DNA of 64,000 nucleotides from assembly GCA_910584645.1 (NCBI GenBank), contig CAJUAU010000017.1, forward strand, positions 1-64,000, given 5' to 3'. A program made the translations under genes and the position numbers. This DNA is from an uncultured Eubacterium sp. Its GTDB lineage: Bacteria > Bacillota > Clostridia > Lachnospirales > Lachnospiraceae. Shown piece by piece: positions 8,178 to 16,933 of the stretch (its first letter is position 1; every line of letters begins with the position of its first letter). The notes beneath the pieces were generated by a model. That model did no database searches and was not told the DNA's origin. It was given only the letters and a program-made list of their open reading frames with translations.

Positions 8178-8759
8178 TTATTCCGCCTCGGTTTCCTGCA
8201 GCTCCCGCATCACTTCCCTCTCCGCTTCTTCTTTAAAGTTATCTATGGTCTCCTGATTCAGGATCGGCAGCTCTTCCAGGGATTCGATGCCAAAATACCT
8301 CAGAAACTCTTCCGTCGTGGCGAAAAGAATGGGCCGTCCTGGCGCATCCAGCCTGCCCGCTTCACAGATCAGATTGTATTCGATCAGCTTATTAACGGCA
8401 TGGTCACATTTTACTCCCCGGATCTTCTCGATCTCCAGCCTTGTGATGGGCTGCTTATAGGCAATGATCGAAAGGGTCTCCAGCATCACATCCGTGAGCA
8501 CATGTTTTTTGGGTACATGGGCCACCTTGATCAGATATTCATACATCTCCGGTTTGGTACAGAGCTGAAATGAACCATCCAGTTCAATGATACGGATCCC
8601 CCGGTCTGATTCCTCATAGCGGGTCATCATATTGCGGATCAATCTTCGGACCGTATCCTCATCGTGCTCTACGGCGGCGGCGATCCGCTCCACCTCAACG
8701 GCCTCTCCCATCGTAAATAAAATCGCCTCTATGACCGCTTCTAATTCTTTTATATTCAA
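8178..8759 (-). CDS. scpB: Segregation and condensation protein B
   Basis: 193 aa. It is the winged-helix kleisin-interacting subunit of the Smc-ScpA-ScpB complex that organises and segregates chromosomes. The N-terminal EAVIEAILFTMGEAV, the central SIIAYKQPITRLEIEKIRG and VDHAV-like winged-helix motifs, and GRPILFATTEEFL are typical. It overlaps scpA by four bases (ATGA), so the two are translationally coupled. It ends at the bidirectional terminator. Confidence 0.96.
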   Translation of the reverse strand: MNIKELEAVIEAILFTMGEAVEVERIAAAVEHDEDTVRRLIRNMMTRYEESDRGIRIIELDGSFQLCTKPEMYEYLIKVAHVPKKHVLTDVMLETLSIIAYKQPITRLEIEKIRGVKCDHAVNKLIEYNLICEAGRLDAPGRPILFATTEEFLRYFGIESLEELPILNQETIDNFKEEAEREVMRELQETEAE

Positions 8760-9523
8760 GCCTGTGTCCTCTCTTTCTCCGTCGAATTATATGTAATCAG
8801 AATATCATCAAATATCTTTTCCTGGACAATGGAAAGCTTTCCCATCTTCATCATCTCCAGAATCCCCAAAAATGTCACGATCACATAAGTTTTTCCCCTG
8901 CCATTTTCCAGGATCTTGCGGAAGCTAAAAGTCCCGTTCTGTCTGGCGTAGTCTTCCAGAAAAACGATGTGGTCCTCCAGACTGATCTCCTCTTTCTCAA
9001 TCTCTCCAAATTTGCTTCGGATGGGATCGATCTTGTCCACCTGTTTTTTCATCACAGAGTTAAAGATGCCCTGCAGTTTTGCCAGTGTCACATCACTCAG
9101 CAGCTCCTCGATAGGCACCTCCTCCTTGAAGTCCCGGATCTCCTCTGGGATCGAGGGTTCTTTAAAGATCATTCGCCCGGCATCTAACTGGCGGTCTTTC
9201 AATTCAAAGGATGCGTATTTGTACATTTTATATTCCAGGATCCGCTCCACCAGTTCCTGACGGGGATCCTCGTACTCCTCTTCCTCTTCTTTCTCCGGTG
9301 GAAGAAGCATCTTAGATTTGATGCGTACAAGGGTGGCTGCCATCACAAGGAACTCACTCATGACATCCATATCTTTCGTATCCATCTGGCGGACATAATC
9401 CAGATACTGCTCTGTGATAAGGACGATAGGAATATCGTAGATATCTACTTTGTTTTTCTCGATCAGATGAAGAAGAAGATCGAGAGGTCCCTCAAAAACC
9501 TCAAGTTTCACAGGTATTCCCAA
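8756..9523 (-). CDS. scpA: Segregation and condensation protein A (kleisin)
   Basis: 255 aa. It bridges the Smc heads together with ScpB. The N-terminus VKLEVFEGPLDLLLHLIEKN is diagnostic. The start at 9523 is a TTG preceded by AAAGGA ten bases upstream; no ATG fits the conserved N-terminus. The central acidic region (EEEEEYEDPRQEL) is the usual linker, and the C-terminal winged helix (ENGRGKTYVIVTFLGILEM) contacts the Smc head. Operon scpA-scpB. Confidence 0.95.
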   Translation of the reverse strand: MGIPVKLEVFEGPLDLLLHLIEKNKVDIYDIPIVLITEQYLDYVRQMDTKDMDVMSEFLVMAATLVRIKSKMLLPPEKEEEEEYEDPRQELVERILEYKMYKYASFELKDRQLDAGRMIFKEPSIPEEIRDFKEEVPIEELLSDVTLAKLQGIFNSVMKKQVDKIDPIRSKFGEIEKEEISLEDHIVFLEDYARQNGTFSFRKILENGRGKTYVIVTFLGILEMMKMGKLSIVQEKIFDDILITYNSTEKERTQA

Positions 9524-9635
9524 TTTCTACACGTCCTTTCCCGTTTTTTCTGGCGATGCCCAATACTCTGAGCTGACATTTATGACCTCTGATCCTGGCA
9601 TCATTTTACCATTATATTATATTTATCCGCTTCAA

Positions 9636-10463
9636 TCAAGAAAGATTTATAACAGAAATCTCCGGTGTGTTAAAAAAACGCAGACGGATATGATGGGTTC
9701 CCAGTCCCCTGGTAAGTACCATCCAGCTCTTTTCCCTCTGAAACAGCCCGGCATCATAGGCAGGAAACAGCTGCAGTGACGGAGCGATCACACCGCCAAA
9801 CAGCGGGAGCCTCGCGATGCCTCCATGCACATGGCCCGACAGCACCAGGTCTGCCCCCCACTCCTGGTATTCCTTAAAATATTCCGGGTTGTGCGCCAGA
9901 AGAAGATTAAAACTCTCCTTTCCGGCATGCCCAAGATACTGTTCCATCCTGCTGCTGTCAAACTCTGTTTTACGCCAGAATTTGTGATAAAGCTCTTCTT
10001 CCAGATTCAAGCCATAGACACGGAGCCGCCTGCTGCGGATCACCAGATCATGATGGGCATTGTCCAGCCAGACCACCCCTGCTTTTTTTAGTTCTTCAAT
10101 AAATTGTTCATAGCATGCCATCCGGATCTCATGATTGCCGGGGGCATAAAACACCGGACATATTTCTAAAAGTTCTTTGCACAAAGCAAGGCAAGAGTCC
10201 GTCCCCTTGCCATTTTTAACCGTCATATCTCCCGCCATACAGATGAGGTCAGGAGATTCTCTCTGAATCTTCTGGATCAGCCGTCTGTTACCGGGACCAA
10301 AAGAGCTGCCGTGAAGATCCGCCAGCATCACTACTTTTATTGGTTCCCCATCCCCCCATACGGAAAGGGGATAATGTTCCACGGCGAGCATGCCGTTGGA
10401 CAGATAACCATAAACCAGCAGAAGAAGGATAAGAACCGCTGCTGTGATCAATAACTCTACCAT
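9636..10463 (-). CDS. Membrane-anchored calcineurin-like phosphoesterase
   Basis: 275 aa. One hydrophobic segment at residues ~2-20 is an uncleaved anchor, placing the enzyme at the membrane. The metallophosphoesterase motifs are all present in order: MLADLHGSSFG, MAGDMTV, YAPGNHE and LSGHVHGG, which hold the two-metal centre. It resembles the YkuE/YaeI group associated with lipid phosphate substrates, but the substrate is not shown here. It follows the phosphate cotransporter gene, separated by about 70 bases, and might be cotranscribed with it, which would fit phosphate handling. Confidence 0.85.
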   Translation of the reverse strand: MVELLITAAVLILLLLVYGYLSNGMLAVEHYPLSVWGDGEPIKVVMLADLHGSSFGPGNRRLIQKIQRESPDLICMAGDMTVKNGKGTDSCLALCKELLEICPVFYAPGNHEIRMACYEQFIEELKKAGVVWLDNAHHDLVIRSRRLRVYGLNLEEELYHKFWRKTEFDSSRMEQYLGHAGKESFNLLLAHNPEYFKEYQEWGADLVLSGHVHGGIARLPLFGGVIAPSLQLFPAYDAGLFQREKSWMVLTRGLGTHHIRLRFFNTPEISVINLS

Positions 10464-10532
10464 ACAAGAAATCCCGCCTTACTCTGTCATCACCGTTCCG
10501 GCAGGGCTTCCGCAGTACATCGCTGATACGGA

Positions 10533-12170
10533 CTATAATTCTTCCTCATCCTGTTCCGCAAAGGCAATGTTGGTGCCATGGTCTGCAACCCTCTCCAGAT
10601 TGCTGATCAGATCGGAGAAGATCATAGCCGCATGGGGCTCACACTTATTGTTCGCCAGCCGGTTGACATGTTTTTTCTGTAACTTCTTTTCCATTTTATC
10701 AATTTCATTCTCAATTTGCAAGATATCATTGGTGTGGGTATCGTCCCCAGAGGCAAACATCTGAACCGAATACTGCAGAAGCTGTAACACTTTTTCAAAC
10801 ATTTCCCTCAGTTCATTTTGCGCCTTTTTGCTGAATTTCAGATCTGCAGACAGAGCCGTCTTTGCATAGTCTGCAATATTTTCAGCATGGTCACCAATAC
10901 GCTCGATATCATTTACCACATGGAACATGGCACCCAGCTGTTTACGGTCCTGGATCGGCAGGGAGAGCTGGTTTACTTTGACGAGATAGTTGGTGATCTC
11001 TGTATTCAGATAGTCAATCACTTCTTCTTTTTCATACACTTCATCTAAATCTTTTTCTTTTTTATTCAGCAGGCACTCCATCGCCCGTCTGAGGTTGTTG
11101 ATCGCCATGTTTGCCATTCGGTCCAGTTCGCTGACTGCCTGTGGGATCGCTGTGGTCTGGTTAAAGATGGCATGTTTTCCAATAAACTTAAGTTCCATTC
11201 CATGAACCTCTTCATCCTCACCAGGAATAAGCACATATGTAAGACGCACCAGATACTTGCTGAAAGGAAACAGTACGATCACCTGGAAGACCTTTATGAT
11301 GGTATTGATGTTTGCCACATCCCTTCCGGCACGGATCGCCGCATCCGCTGTGCCCGCCGTCAGTCCGTGAATGGCACCCATGATACCGTCCCCCCATATT
11401 CCCAGAAGAGTCATCACGATAACCAGGCCAATTATATTAAAAGAAACATGGATCATTGCGGCGCGTTTGGCATTCTTTGTCCCGCTCAGGCTGGCCAGTA
11501 CTGCAGAACCACATGCTCCGATATTACATCCCATGATCACATAATAACATATATTCAGATCCATCAAACCGGTGGACGCCAAAACAATAAGGATACCCAC
11601 CGATGCCGAAGCACTCTGGAGTACAGAAGTCGCCACGAAACCGATCAGCACCGCAAGAAATGGATTCCGGAGACTGCCAAAAAGATTTTTTACCGCCTCC
11701 ACCTGATTGAGCTGATCCACAGAAGCAGACAGGGTGGTCATTCCAAAGAACAGCACACCAAATCCCAGCAGCACCTCTCCCACTCTCTTCACCATCGGTT
11801 TCTTGATAAACATGACCATGACCACCCCGACGATGATAAAAAACGGAGCAATGGCATCCAGCTTAAAGGACACCAGCTGTCCTGTCACTGTCGTTCCTAT
11901 ATTGGCGCCCATGATCACTCCCACTGACTGGGCCAGCGTCATCAGGCTGCTGTTTACAAAACTCACTACCAGTACCGTTGTGGCATTGGAGGACTGGATA
12001 ATTCCCGTAAATACGATTCCCAGTATCAGTCCCATAAACGGATTTGTCGTAAGACGCTCCAGGATCGTACGCATCTTCTGTCCCGCCACCTTTTGAAGAC
12101 CATCGCTCATAAGCTGCATACCATATAAAAACAAGCCGACTCCTGCCATGATCTGTAATGCTAATTCCAT
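10533..12170 (-). CDS. Na/Pi cotransporter with PhoU-like C-terminal domain
   Basis: 545 aa. Residues 1-310 are an NptA-type sodium/phosphate symporter with about eight membrane segments and the duplicated QSSNATTV / QSASASVG signatures that form the transport path. Residues ~340-545 are two PhoU-like helical bundles (DIERIGDHAENIADYAK; LERVADHGTNIAF) with metal-binding E/D-x-x-x-D patterns, thought to sense or gate phosphate uptake. The gene is preceded by four TTTACA-like repeats with 10-11 bp spacing, typical of PhoP boxes, so induction in phosphate starvation is likely. Confidence 0.93.
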   Translation of the reverse strand: MELALQIMAGVGLFLYGMQLMSDGLQKVAGQKMRTILERLTTNPFMGLILGIVFTGIIQSSNATTVLVVSFVNSSLMTLAQSVGVIMGANIGTTVTGQLVSFKLDAIAPFFIIVGVVMVMFIKKPMVKRVGEVLLGFGVLFFGMTTLSASVDQLNQVEAVKNLFGSLRNPFLAVLIGFVATSVLQSASASVGILIVLASTGLMDLNICYYVIMGCNIGACGSAVLASLSGTKNAKRAAMIHVSFNIIGLVIVMTLLGIWGDGIMGAIHGLTAGTADAAIRAGRDVANINTIIKVFQVIVLFPFSKYLVRLTYVLIPGEDEEVHGMELKFIGKHAIFNQTTAIPQAVSELDRMANMAINNLRRAMECLLNKKEKDLDEVYEKEEVIDYLNTEITNYLVKVNQLSLPIQDRKQLGAMFHVVNDIERIGDHAENIADYAKTALSADLKFSKKAQNELREMFEKVLQLLQYSVQMFASGDDTHTNDILQIENEIDKMEKKLQKKHVNRLANNKCEPHAAMIFSDLISNLERVADHGTNIAFAEQDEEEL

Positions 12171-12251
12171 GATTACTCCTCTTTTCTCCCGTAATTTATT
12201 TCACTCCATCTCTCGTATGGCCACAATTTATACTTTAAACTATTTCTTTAC

Positions 12252-12280
12252 ATTATACAAGAACATTCTTCATTATGACG
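12252..12280 (-). promoter_or_regulatory. Promoter of the Na/Pi cotransporter gene
   Basis: On the minus strand a perfect TATAAT has only a poor -35 (CGTCAT) at 17 bases. A weak -35 with activator sites just upstream is the usual layout for a PhoP-activated promoter. Confidence 0.55.
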
Positions 12281-12286
12281 ATATAT

Positions 12287-12324
12287 TTTACAAAGGATTT
12301 ACCTGATTTTACATACATTTTACA
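12287..12324. promoter_or_regulatory. Pho-box-like array (four TTTAC[A/C] repeats)
   Basis: TTTACA, TTTACC, TTTACA and TTTACA begin at 12287, 12298, 12308 and 12319, a period of 11/10/11 bp, i.e. one helical turn. This matches the direct-repeat architecture described for PhoP response-regulator boxes in Bacillus (TTMACA with ~5-bp spacers). The array would lie about 42-79 bases upstream of the start point of the cotransporter gene. A fifth TTTACA is at 12247. Confidence 0.65.
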
Positions 12325-12355
12325 TTTAGCTTGACGGCGCAAATTTGGACAGCCG

Positions 12356-13738
12356 TTAAAAAACCTTTTCACACAGGATGTAAAGCCCCTCTTTCAATTT
12401 CTCCTTCGTCTGTCCGGCAAAACCGATCAGAAAGGAAGGCATGTAGTCTTCCGGCAGCTCTTTATAGTAGAAAGACAGGGGGCGCAGACGGATCCCCTGC
12501 TTCTGGGCAGCCTGCATCAGCTCTTCCTCATCCCGGCGCCGGAGGCTCCGGGCGATCACATAGAGCCCGGCATAATCTCCCGTCACCTCGATGCGGTCCT
12601 GGTAACTGCGGAAAACCCCCAGCACCGTATCGTGTTTTTCCTTATACCGTTTGCGCATCCGGTTCAGATGTTTTTCAAAATATCCTCCGTGGATAAACTC
12701 TGCCATCATCGCCTGATCCAGACGGGATACCGGACAGTTATAATCCCCGAAGCACTCCTGAAACCGTTTCATGAGCCGGTCCGGAAGAACCATATATCCC
12801 ATCCGGAGCGCCGGTGCGATGGCTTTGGAGAAGGTGCCGATATAAATGACGTTCCCTCCGGTATCAATGCTTTGCAGCGCCGGGATCGGTCTTCCCTTAT
12901 AGCGGTATTCACTGTCGTGGTCGTCTTCGATGATATATCTCTCCTCTTCTTCCTTTGCCCACAGAAGAAGCTGCTGTCTTCGGGCAATGGACATAACCGT
13001 TCCCAGAGGAAACTGGTGTGAGGGTGTCACGTAACAGAGTCTGGCTCCGGAAGCCTCCAGCCCCCCGATGCCGATCCCATCGCCTTCCACATCAATATGA
13101 CAGACCTCGAAGCCATGGGATGCCAGGATCTTTTTTGCCCTCACATAGCCTGGCTCCTCAAAGGCAATTTTTTTTTCATCTCTGAATAATACCGATAGGA
13201 GCTGGAGAAGATATCCAATCCCTGCGCCTATTACTACATTGGCAGCTTGGCACAAAACTCCTCTCGAACCGTGGAGATAATCTGCCACCGCCCGCCGCAA
13301 TTCCCAGTCTCCCCGGTAATCTCCTGCCTGAAATAGACTATGGTCCTTTAATGCCTTCCTTCCGATGGACTGCCAGATGGAATAGGGAAAACCTTCCACA
13401 TCTACTGCATCGGGATCAAAGTCATACCGGTAGTCCTCCTGCCCTTTCTCATCTTCCTCTTCCCTGTGTTCTGCCGGATGGATCTGCTGGGTATGGGTAA
13501 TCTGGTTCACAAAATATCCCCGTTTGGGCAGGGAATACACATATCCCTCTGCTATCAGCTGTTCATAGGCGGTATCCACTGGATTTCTGCTGACCGAAAG
13601 ATAGCCTGCCAGCTCCCTGGCAGAAGGTAGTTTTTCCCCACAGGAAAGTCTTCCCGACAGGATTTCTTCTTTTACATAAGAATAAATCTGATGATACATC
13701 GGCTCATCAGATTTATTGTTTAAAGAAAAGGTAAGCAT
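12356..13738 (-). CDS. MocR/PdxR-type GntR regulator with aminotransferase-like domain
   Basis: 460 aa. Residues 1-75 form a GntR winged helix (MYHQIYSYVKEEILSG, LPSARELAGYLSVSRN). Residues ~110-460 are a type-I aminotransferase-like domain with the PLP-binding region IEDDHDSEYRY and the lysine motif YIGTFSKAIAPALRMG. Such proteins sense PLP or an amino compound rather than catalyse transamination. Its first 26 bases overlap the end of ribF, so it is probably read from the nusA-infB operon. No pdxST, gabT or transporter gene is next to it, so the target is not evident. A strong ribosome site is not visible, consistent with coupling to ribF. Confidence 0.85.
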   Translation of the reverse strand: MLTFSLNNKSDEPMYHQIYSYVKEEILSGRLSCGEKLPSARELAGYLSVSRNPVDTAYEQLIAEGYVYSLPKRGYFVNQITHTQQIHPAEHREEEDEKGQEDYRYDFDPDAVDVEGFPYSIWQSIGRKALKDHSLFQAGDYRGDWELRRAVADYLHGSRGVLCQAANVVIGAGIGYLLQLLSVLFRDEKKIAFEEPGYVRAKKILASHGFEVCHIDVEGDGIGIGGLEASGARLCYVTPSHQFPLGTVMSIARRQQLLLWAKEEEERYIIEDDHDSEYRYKGRPIPALQSIDTGGNVIYIGTFSKAIAPALRMGYMVLPDRLMKRFQECFGDYNCPVSRLDQAMMAEFIHGGYFEKHLNRMRKRYKEKHDTVLGVFRSYQDRIEVTGDYAGLYVIARSLRRRDEEELMQAAQKQGIRLRPLSFYYKELPEDYMPSFLIGFAGQTKEKLKEGLYILCEKVF

Positions 13739-14597
13739 TTTTCTTATCCTCCTCCAACTGTACTTTTAACGTATCCAGCCCGGAAAATTTTCGTTCCCCC
13801 CGCAAAAATGCAAACAGTTCCACGCAGATCTTTTCCCCGTAGATCTCCCGGTCAAAGTCCATGATATAAGTCTCTGCACCTGCCTGGTTTTCTCCGGGTA
13901 TAGTGGGCTTGACACCTACGTTGGTAACTCCTATATATTCACCGTACTGCGTGTGTATCCGGGATGCATAGACGCCATAGGGAGGCAGAAGTTTTTCCTG
14001 CTCCGGCAGCTGGTTCACCGTGGGCATCTGGATCGTCCTGCCGATCTGATTGCCCCGGCATACTTCTCCATATATAAAATAGGGATGCCCCAGCAGCTGA
14101 TTCACCATCTCAATGCTGCCCTTTTCCAGCTCCTCACGGATTCTGGTGCTGCTGACTGGCTCACCGAACATCTTCTTTTTGGGAAAGACCTTTAACTTAT
14201 ATCCATAAACAGAACTATATTTCTGTAAAAAGGCTACATCCCCCTGACGCTCATATCCGAACCGAAAGTCTTCTCCCACGGAGATCAACTTCGCCCCACA
14301 CTGGCGGATCAGAATATCCTCCAAAAAGACCTGGGGATTCATATGTGACAATTCCTCATCAAAAGGACAGTCGATGTACACCTCGATGCCAAGCTTCTCC
14401 GCGAGATAACGTTTTTCCTCTGAATTATAAATATGTTTGGAATCCAAAAAGCGAAAGGTAAAAAGAACCTTTGTAAGATCCGTAGATTCACGGATTGAGT
14501 CCAGCAGCATCCGGTGTCCACTGTGCAGACCGTCAAATTTGCCGATACAAACTGCTGTATTATTTAGTTTATATGGTCCGTGTTCCAGAATCTTCAT
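13713..14597 (-). CDS. ribF: Bifunctional riboflavin kinase / FAD synthetase
   Basis: 294 aa from the start at 14597 (MKILEHGPY), preceded by an AAAGGCAAG-type site; a longer frame upstream lies inside truB and does not resemble the family. The N-terminal nucleotidyltransferase domain has CIGKFDGLHSGHRML and SSTRIREELEKG. The C-terminal flavokinase domain has GRTIQMPTVN (the PTAN-like motif) and GVYASRI. It phosphorylates riboflavin and adenylates FMN. The start overlaps truB by 29 bases, as commonly seen in this operon. Confidence 0.95.
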   Translation of the reverse strand: MKILEHGPYKLNNTAVCIGKFDGLHSGHRMLLDSIRESTDLTKVLFTFRFLDSKHIYNSEEKRYLAEKLGIEVYIDCPFDEELSHMNPQVFLEDILIRQCGAKLISVGEDFRFGYERQGDVAFLQKYSSVYGYKLKVFPKKKMFGEPVSSTRIREELEKGSIEMVNQLLGHPYFIYGEVCRGNQIGRTIQMPTVNQLPEQEKLLPPYGVYASRIHTQYGEYIGVTNVGVKPTIPGENQAGAETYIMDFDREIYGEKICVELFAFLRGERKFSGLDTLKVQLEEDKKNAYLFFKQ

Positions 14598-15540
14598 CTC
14601 TGTCTCTTGCCTTTCTATCTGTATATATGGCAGACCCCTCATTAAAAAACATCTTGTGGATCCCAAAACCCTGGCGGGAATCCCTGTATTTGTAAATGGC
14701 GTAAAAACGCTGCGTCTCGTCATACATCCGGACCAGCGCCCCCTCTGTCAGAACTTCCCCGCACTGGCAGAACTCCCCAGCCACATCGTTTCCATTCTTT
14801 AGGAACCGGAGTCCCTTTTCCTCAACGATAACTGCCGGATACTTTTTAAATACATGGTCTACCGGGTACAAAATTTCCTCTATTTTCCCATCTTTATAAA
14901 TGCCCTCGATCTCAGCGAGGGTATGAGCCTTCTCCAGAAAAAAAGGCGCTACCGAAGTGCGCACAAGAGAAGCCATAGCTGCCCCGCATCCCAGTTTCTG
15001 CCCCATATCATGACACAGTGTACGGATATAGGTTCCTTTGGAACAGTGTACTCTCATGGAAAATTCCATCGTCTCCGGCATATGTTCCATCACCTCACAA
15101 GAATATATGGTGATCTTTCTTGCCTGGCGTTCCACCTCGATGCCCTGTCTTGCCAGCTCATACAGCCGCTTTCCATTTACCTTCACAGCGGAATACATCG
15201 GCGGGATCTGCCAGATCTCACCGGAAAATGCCTGGGCTGCCTGGCGGATCTCATCCAGGCTCACAGATACCGGGTGTTCCTCCTGAATGTTTCCTGTCAT
15301 GTCCTGGGTATCTGTCACAACCCCCAGGCGGACAACTGCCTCATAGGTCTTGGATCTGTCCGTCAGCAGCCCGCATACCCTGGTTGCCCTGCCGAGACAA
15401 ACAGGAAGCACCCCCACGGCATCCGGATCCAGTGTGCCGGTATGCCCAATCTTTTTCTGATGAAGGATCCCCCTCAGCTTCGCTACCACATCATGGGAAG
15501 TAAACCCTTTCTCCTTATATACGTTGAGTATTCCATCCAT
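14569..15540 (-). CDS. truB: tRNA pseudouridine-55 synthase
   Basis: 323 aa with start at 15540 (MDGILNVYKEKGFTS), which has AGGAA seven bases upstream. It converts U55 in the T-loop of most tRNAs. GHTGTLDPDAVGVLPVCLG contains the catalytic aspartate, and QIPPMYSAVKVNGKRLYELAR is the second conserved block. A C-terminal PUA-like region follows (FLKNGNDVAG). It lies between nrnA and ribF and overlaps ribF. Confidence 0.96.
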   Translation of the reverse strand: MDGILNVYKEKGFTSHDVVAKLRGILHQKKIGHTGTLDPDAVGVLPVCLGRATRVCGLLTDRSKTYEAVVRLGVVTDTQDMTGNIQEEHPVSVSLDEIRQAAQAFSGEIWQIPPMYSAVKVNGKRLYELARQGIEVERQARKITIYSCEVMEHMPETMEFSMRVHCSKGTYIRTLCHDMGQKLGCGAAMASLVRTSVAPFFLEKAHTLAEIEGIYKDGKIEEILYPVDHVFKKYPAVIVEEKGLRFLKNGNDVAGEFCQCGEVLTEGALVRMYDETQRFYAIYKYRDSRQGFGIHKMFFNEGSAIYTDRKARDRDEDSGTRTI

Positions 15541-15573
15541 CGTTCTTTCCTGGGATGTGTCCATCCTGCTCCT

Positions 15574-16524
15574 TTACTTTTGATCTTTTAACTGCTTCTC
15601 AATATGTTCCGTAATATTGTTGACCACATCAAAAGCAGAACCCTTTATGCTGCAGCCTGCTGCACGAATATGCCCGCCGCCGCCAAAAAAACAAGCAATC
15701 CTGCTCACATCCACAAAATCATTGGAACGCATACTCACCTTATATTCCATGGTATCTTTTTCCGTCAGAAGAATTGCCACCTCGACTCCCTGGGTGGTCC
15801 GCAGCTCATCGATCACACCATCCAGATCCGACGGCTTTGCCTCATAAAACTCCAACACCCGGCGGGACACAACAGAAAAAATAACTTTTCCGTTCATCAC
15901 CCGGACACTTTCCAGCAGACAGCGGCCCATGATCTGAAGCTGACGGTACGTCTTCATATAAAAGCTTTCATCAATGATCTTTCCAAAAGGGATTCCCTTC
16001 TGCATCAGTCTTCCCGCTATCTCCATCGTGGACAGACCTGTGTTGGAATGTTTAAACACTCCAGTGTCATGAATGATTCCGGTATAAAATGCCTGCGCCC
16101 CAAAATCATCAATCTTTTCCACATCCAAAAGACCGCAGAGCACTTCGCAGGTGGAACTTGCCTCTGCCTCCACATGGTTTACCTCTGCAAAATTTGTATT
16201 GCTGATGTGATGGTCGATATTGACCTTTCGCGCCGCCGCATGAAATACCGGTTCCGCATCTCCCAGACGGTCCGGCGAACCACAGTCCAGCGAAACAAAG
16301 AGATCAAACTTCTCCTCATCGCCCGACAGCGCCTCTTTCCGGTTAAGATATTCAAATGCCTCCGGAATCTCTTCTAAGAACACCTGTACCTTTTTGTCCG
16401 GGAAATTTTCTATGATATAAGAATATAACCCCATACAGGAACCGATGCAGTCTCCATCAGGACGAATATGTCCACCAATGGCAACAGTCCCTGCTTTCTG
16501 AATCTCCTCCAATAAGATACTCAT
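15574..16524 (-). CDS. nrnA: DHH-family phosphoesterase, nanoRNase/pAp phosphatase
   Basis: 316 aa. It carries the DHH motif VNIDHHISNT, the upstream GHIRPDGDCIGS and SLDCGSPDRLG metal-binding Asp clusters, and the C-terminal DHHA1 signature FGGGGHIRAAG. NrnA enzymes degrade RNA 2-5 nt long and dephosphorylate pAp from sulfur and acyl-carrier metabolism; in this operon position (rbfA-nrnA-truB) they are standard in Firmicutes. It is complete. Confidence 0.93.
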   Translation of the reverse strand: MSILLEEIQKAGTVAIGGHIRPDGDCIGSCMGLYSYIIENFPDKKVQVFLEEIPEAFEYLNRKEALSGDEEKFDLFVSLDCGSPDRLGDAEPVFHAAARKVNIDHHISNTNFAEVNHVEAEASSTCEVLCGLLDVEKIDDFGAQAFYTGIIHDTGVFKHSNTGLSTMEIAGRLMQKGIPFGKIIDESFYMKTYRQLQIMGRCLLESVRVMNGKVIFSVVSRRVLEFYEAKPSDLDGVIDELRTTQGVEVAILLTEKDTMEYKVSMRSNDFVDVSRIACFFGGGGHIRAAGCSIKGSAFDVVNNITEHIEKQLKDQK

Positions 16525-16539
16525 CCTCTTCCACCCCTT

Positions 16540-16896
16540 CTATTCCCTGTGATTGACCTCATCAATCCGCTTTGACATCGTCACGCCATACTCGATAGAA
16601 TTATCCAGAATAAATGTCAGCTCCGGTGTATTTCGCAGATTCATTCTTCTGGCAAGCTGTCCTCTGGCAAAAGATGCACTTTTTTTCAGACCTTCCATCG
16701 TCTTTTCCTTCTCTTCCTCACTGCCCAGTACACTGACGAAAATCTTTGCAAATTTCAGATCTGGAGTCACCTCCACCGCCATCACCGAAGTCATGGGATG
16801 CACTCTTGGATCCTTTATCTCCTCCCGTATGATCTGGCTCATCTCCCGCTGAACCTCACTGTTGATACGGATATTTTTTACACTGTTTTTTTTCAT
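16540..16896 (-). CDS. rbfA: Ribosome-binding factor A
   Basis: 118 aa. It is a KH-like cold-adaptation factor needed for maturation of the 5' end of 16S rRNA in the 30S subunit. RINSEVQREMSQIIREEIKDPRV and AKIFVSVLGSEEEKE are the family blocks. GGAGAGACT precedes the ATG. It lies 37 bases after infB and 15 before nrnA. Confidence 0.96.
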   Translation of the reverse strand: MKKNSVKNIRINSEVQREMSQIIREEIKDPRVHPMTSVMAVEVTPDLKFAKIFVSVLGSEEEKEKTMEGLKKSASFARGQLARRMNLRNTPELTFILDNSIEYGVTMSKRIDEVNHRE

Positions 16897-16933
16897 AGTC
16901 TCTCCATTCTAAGGATGGAGCCCCGCCCTTTTA

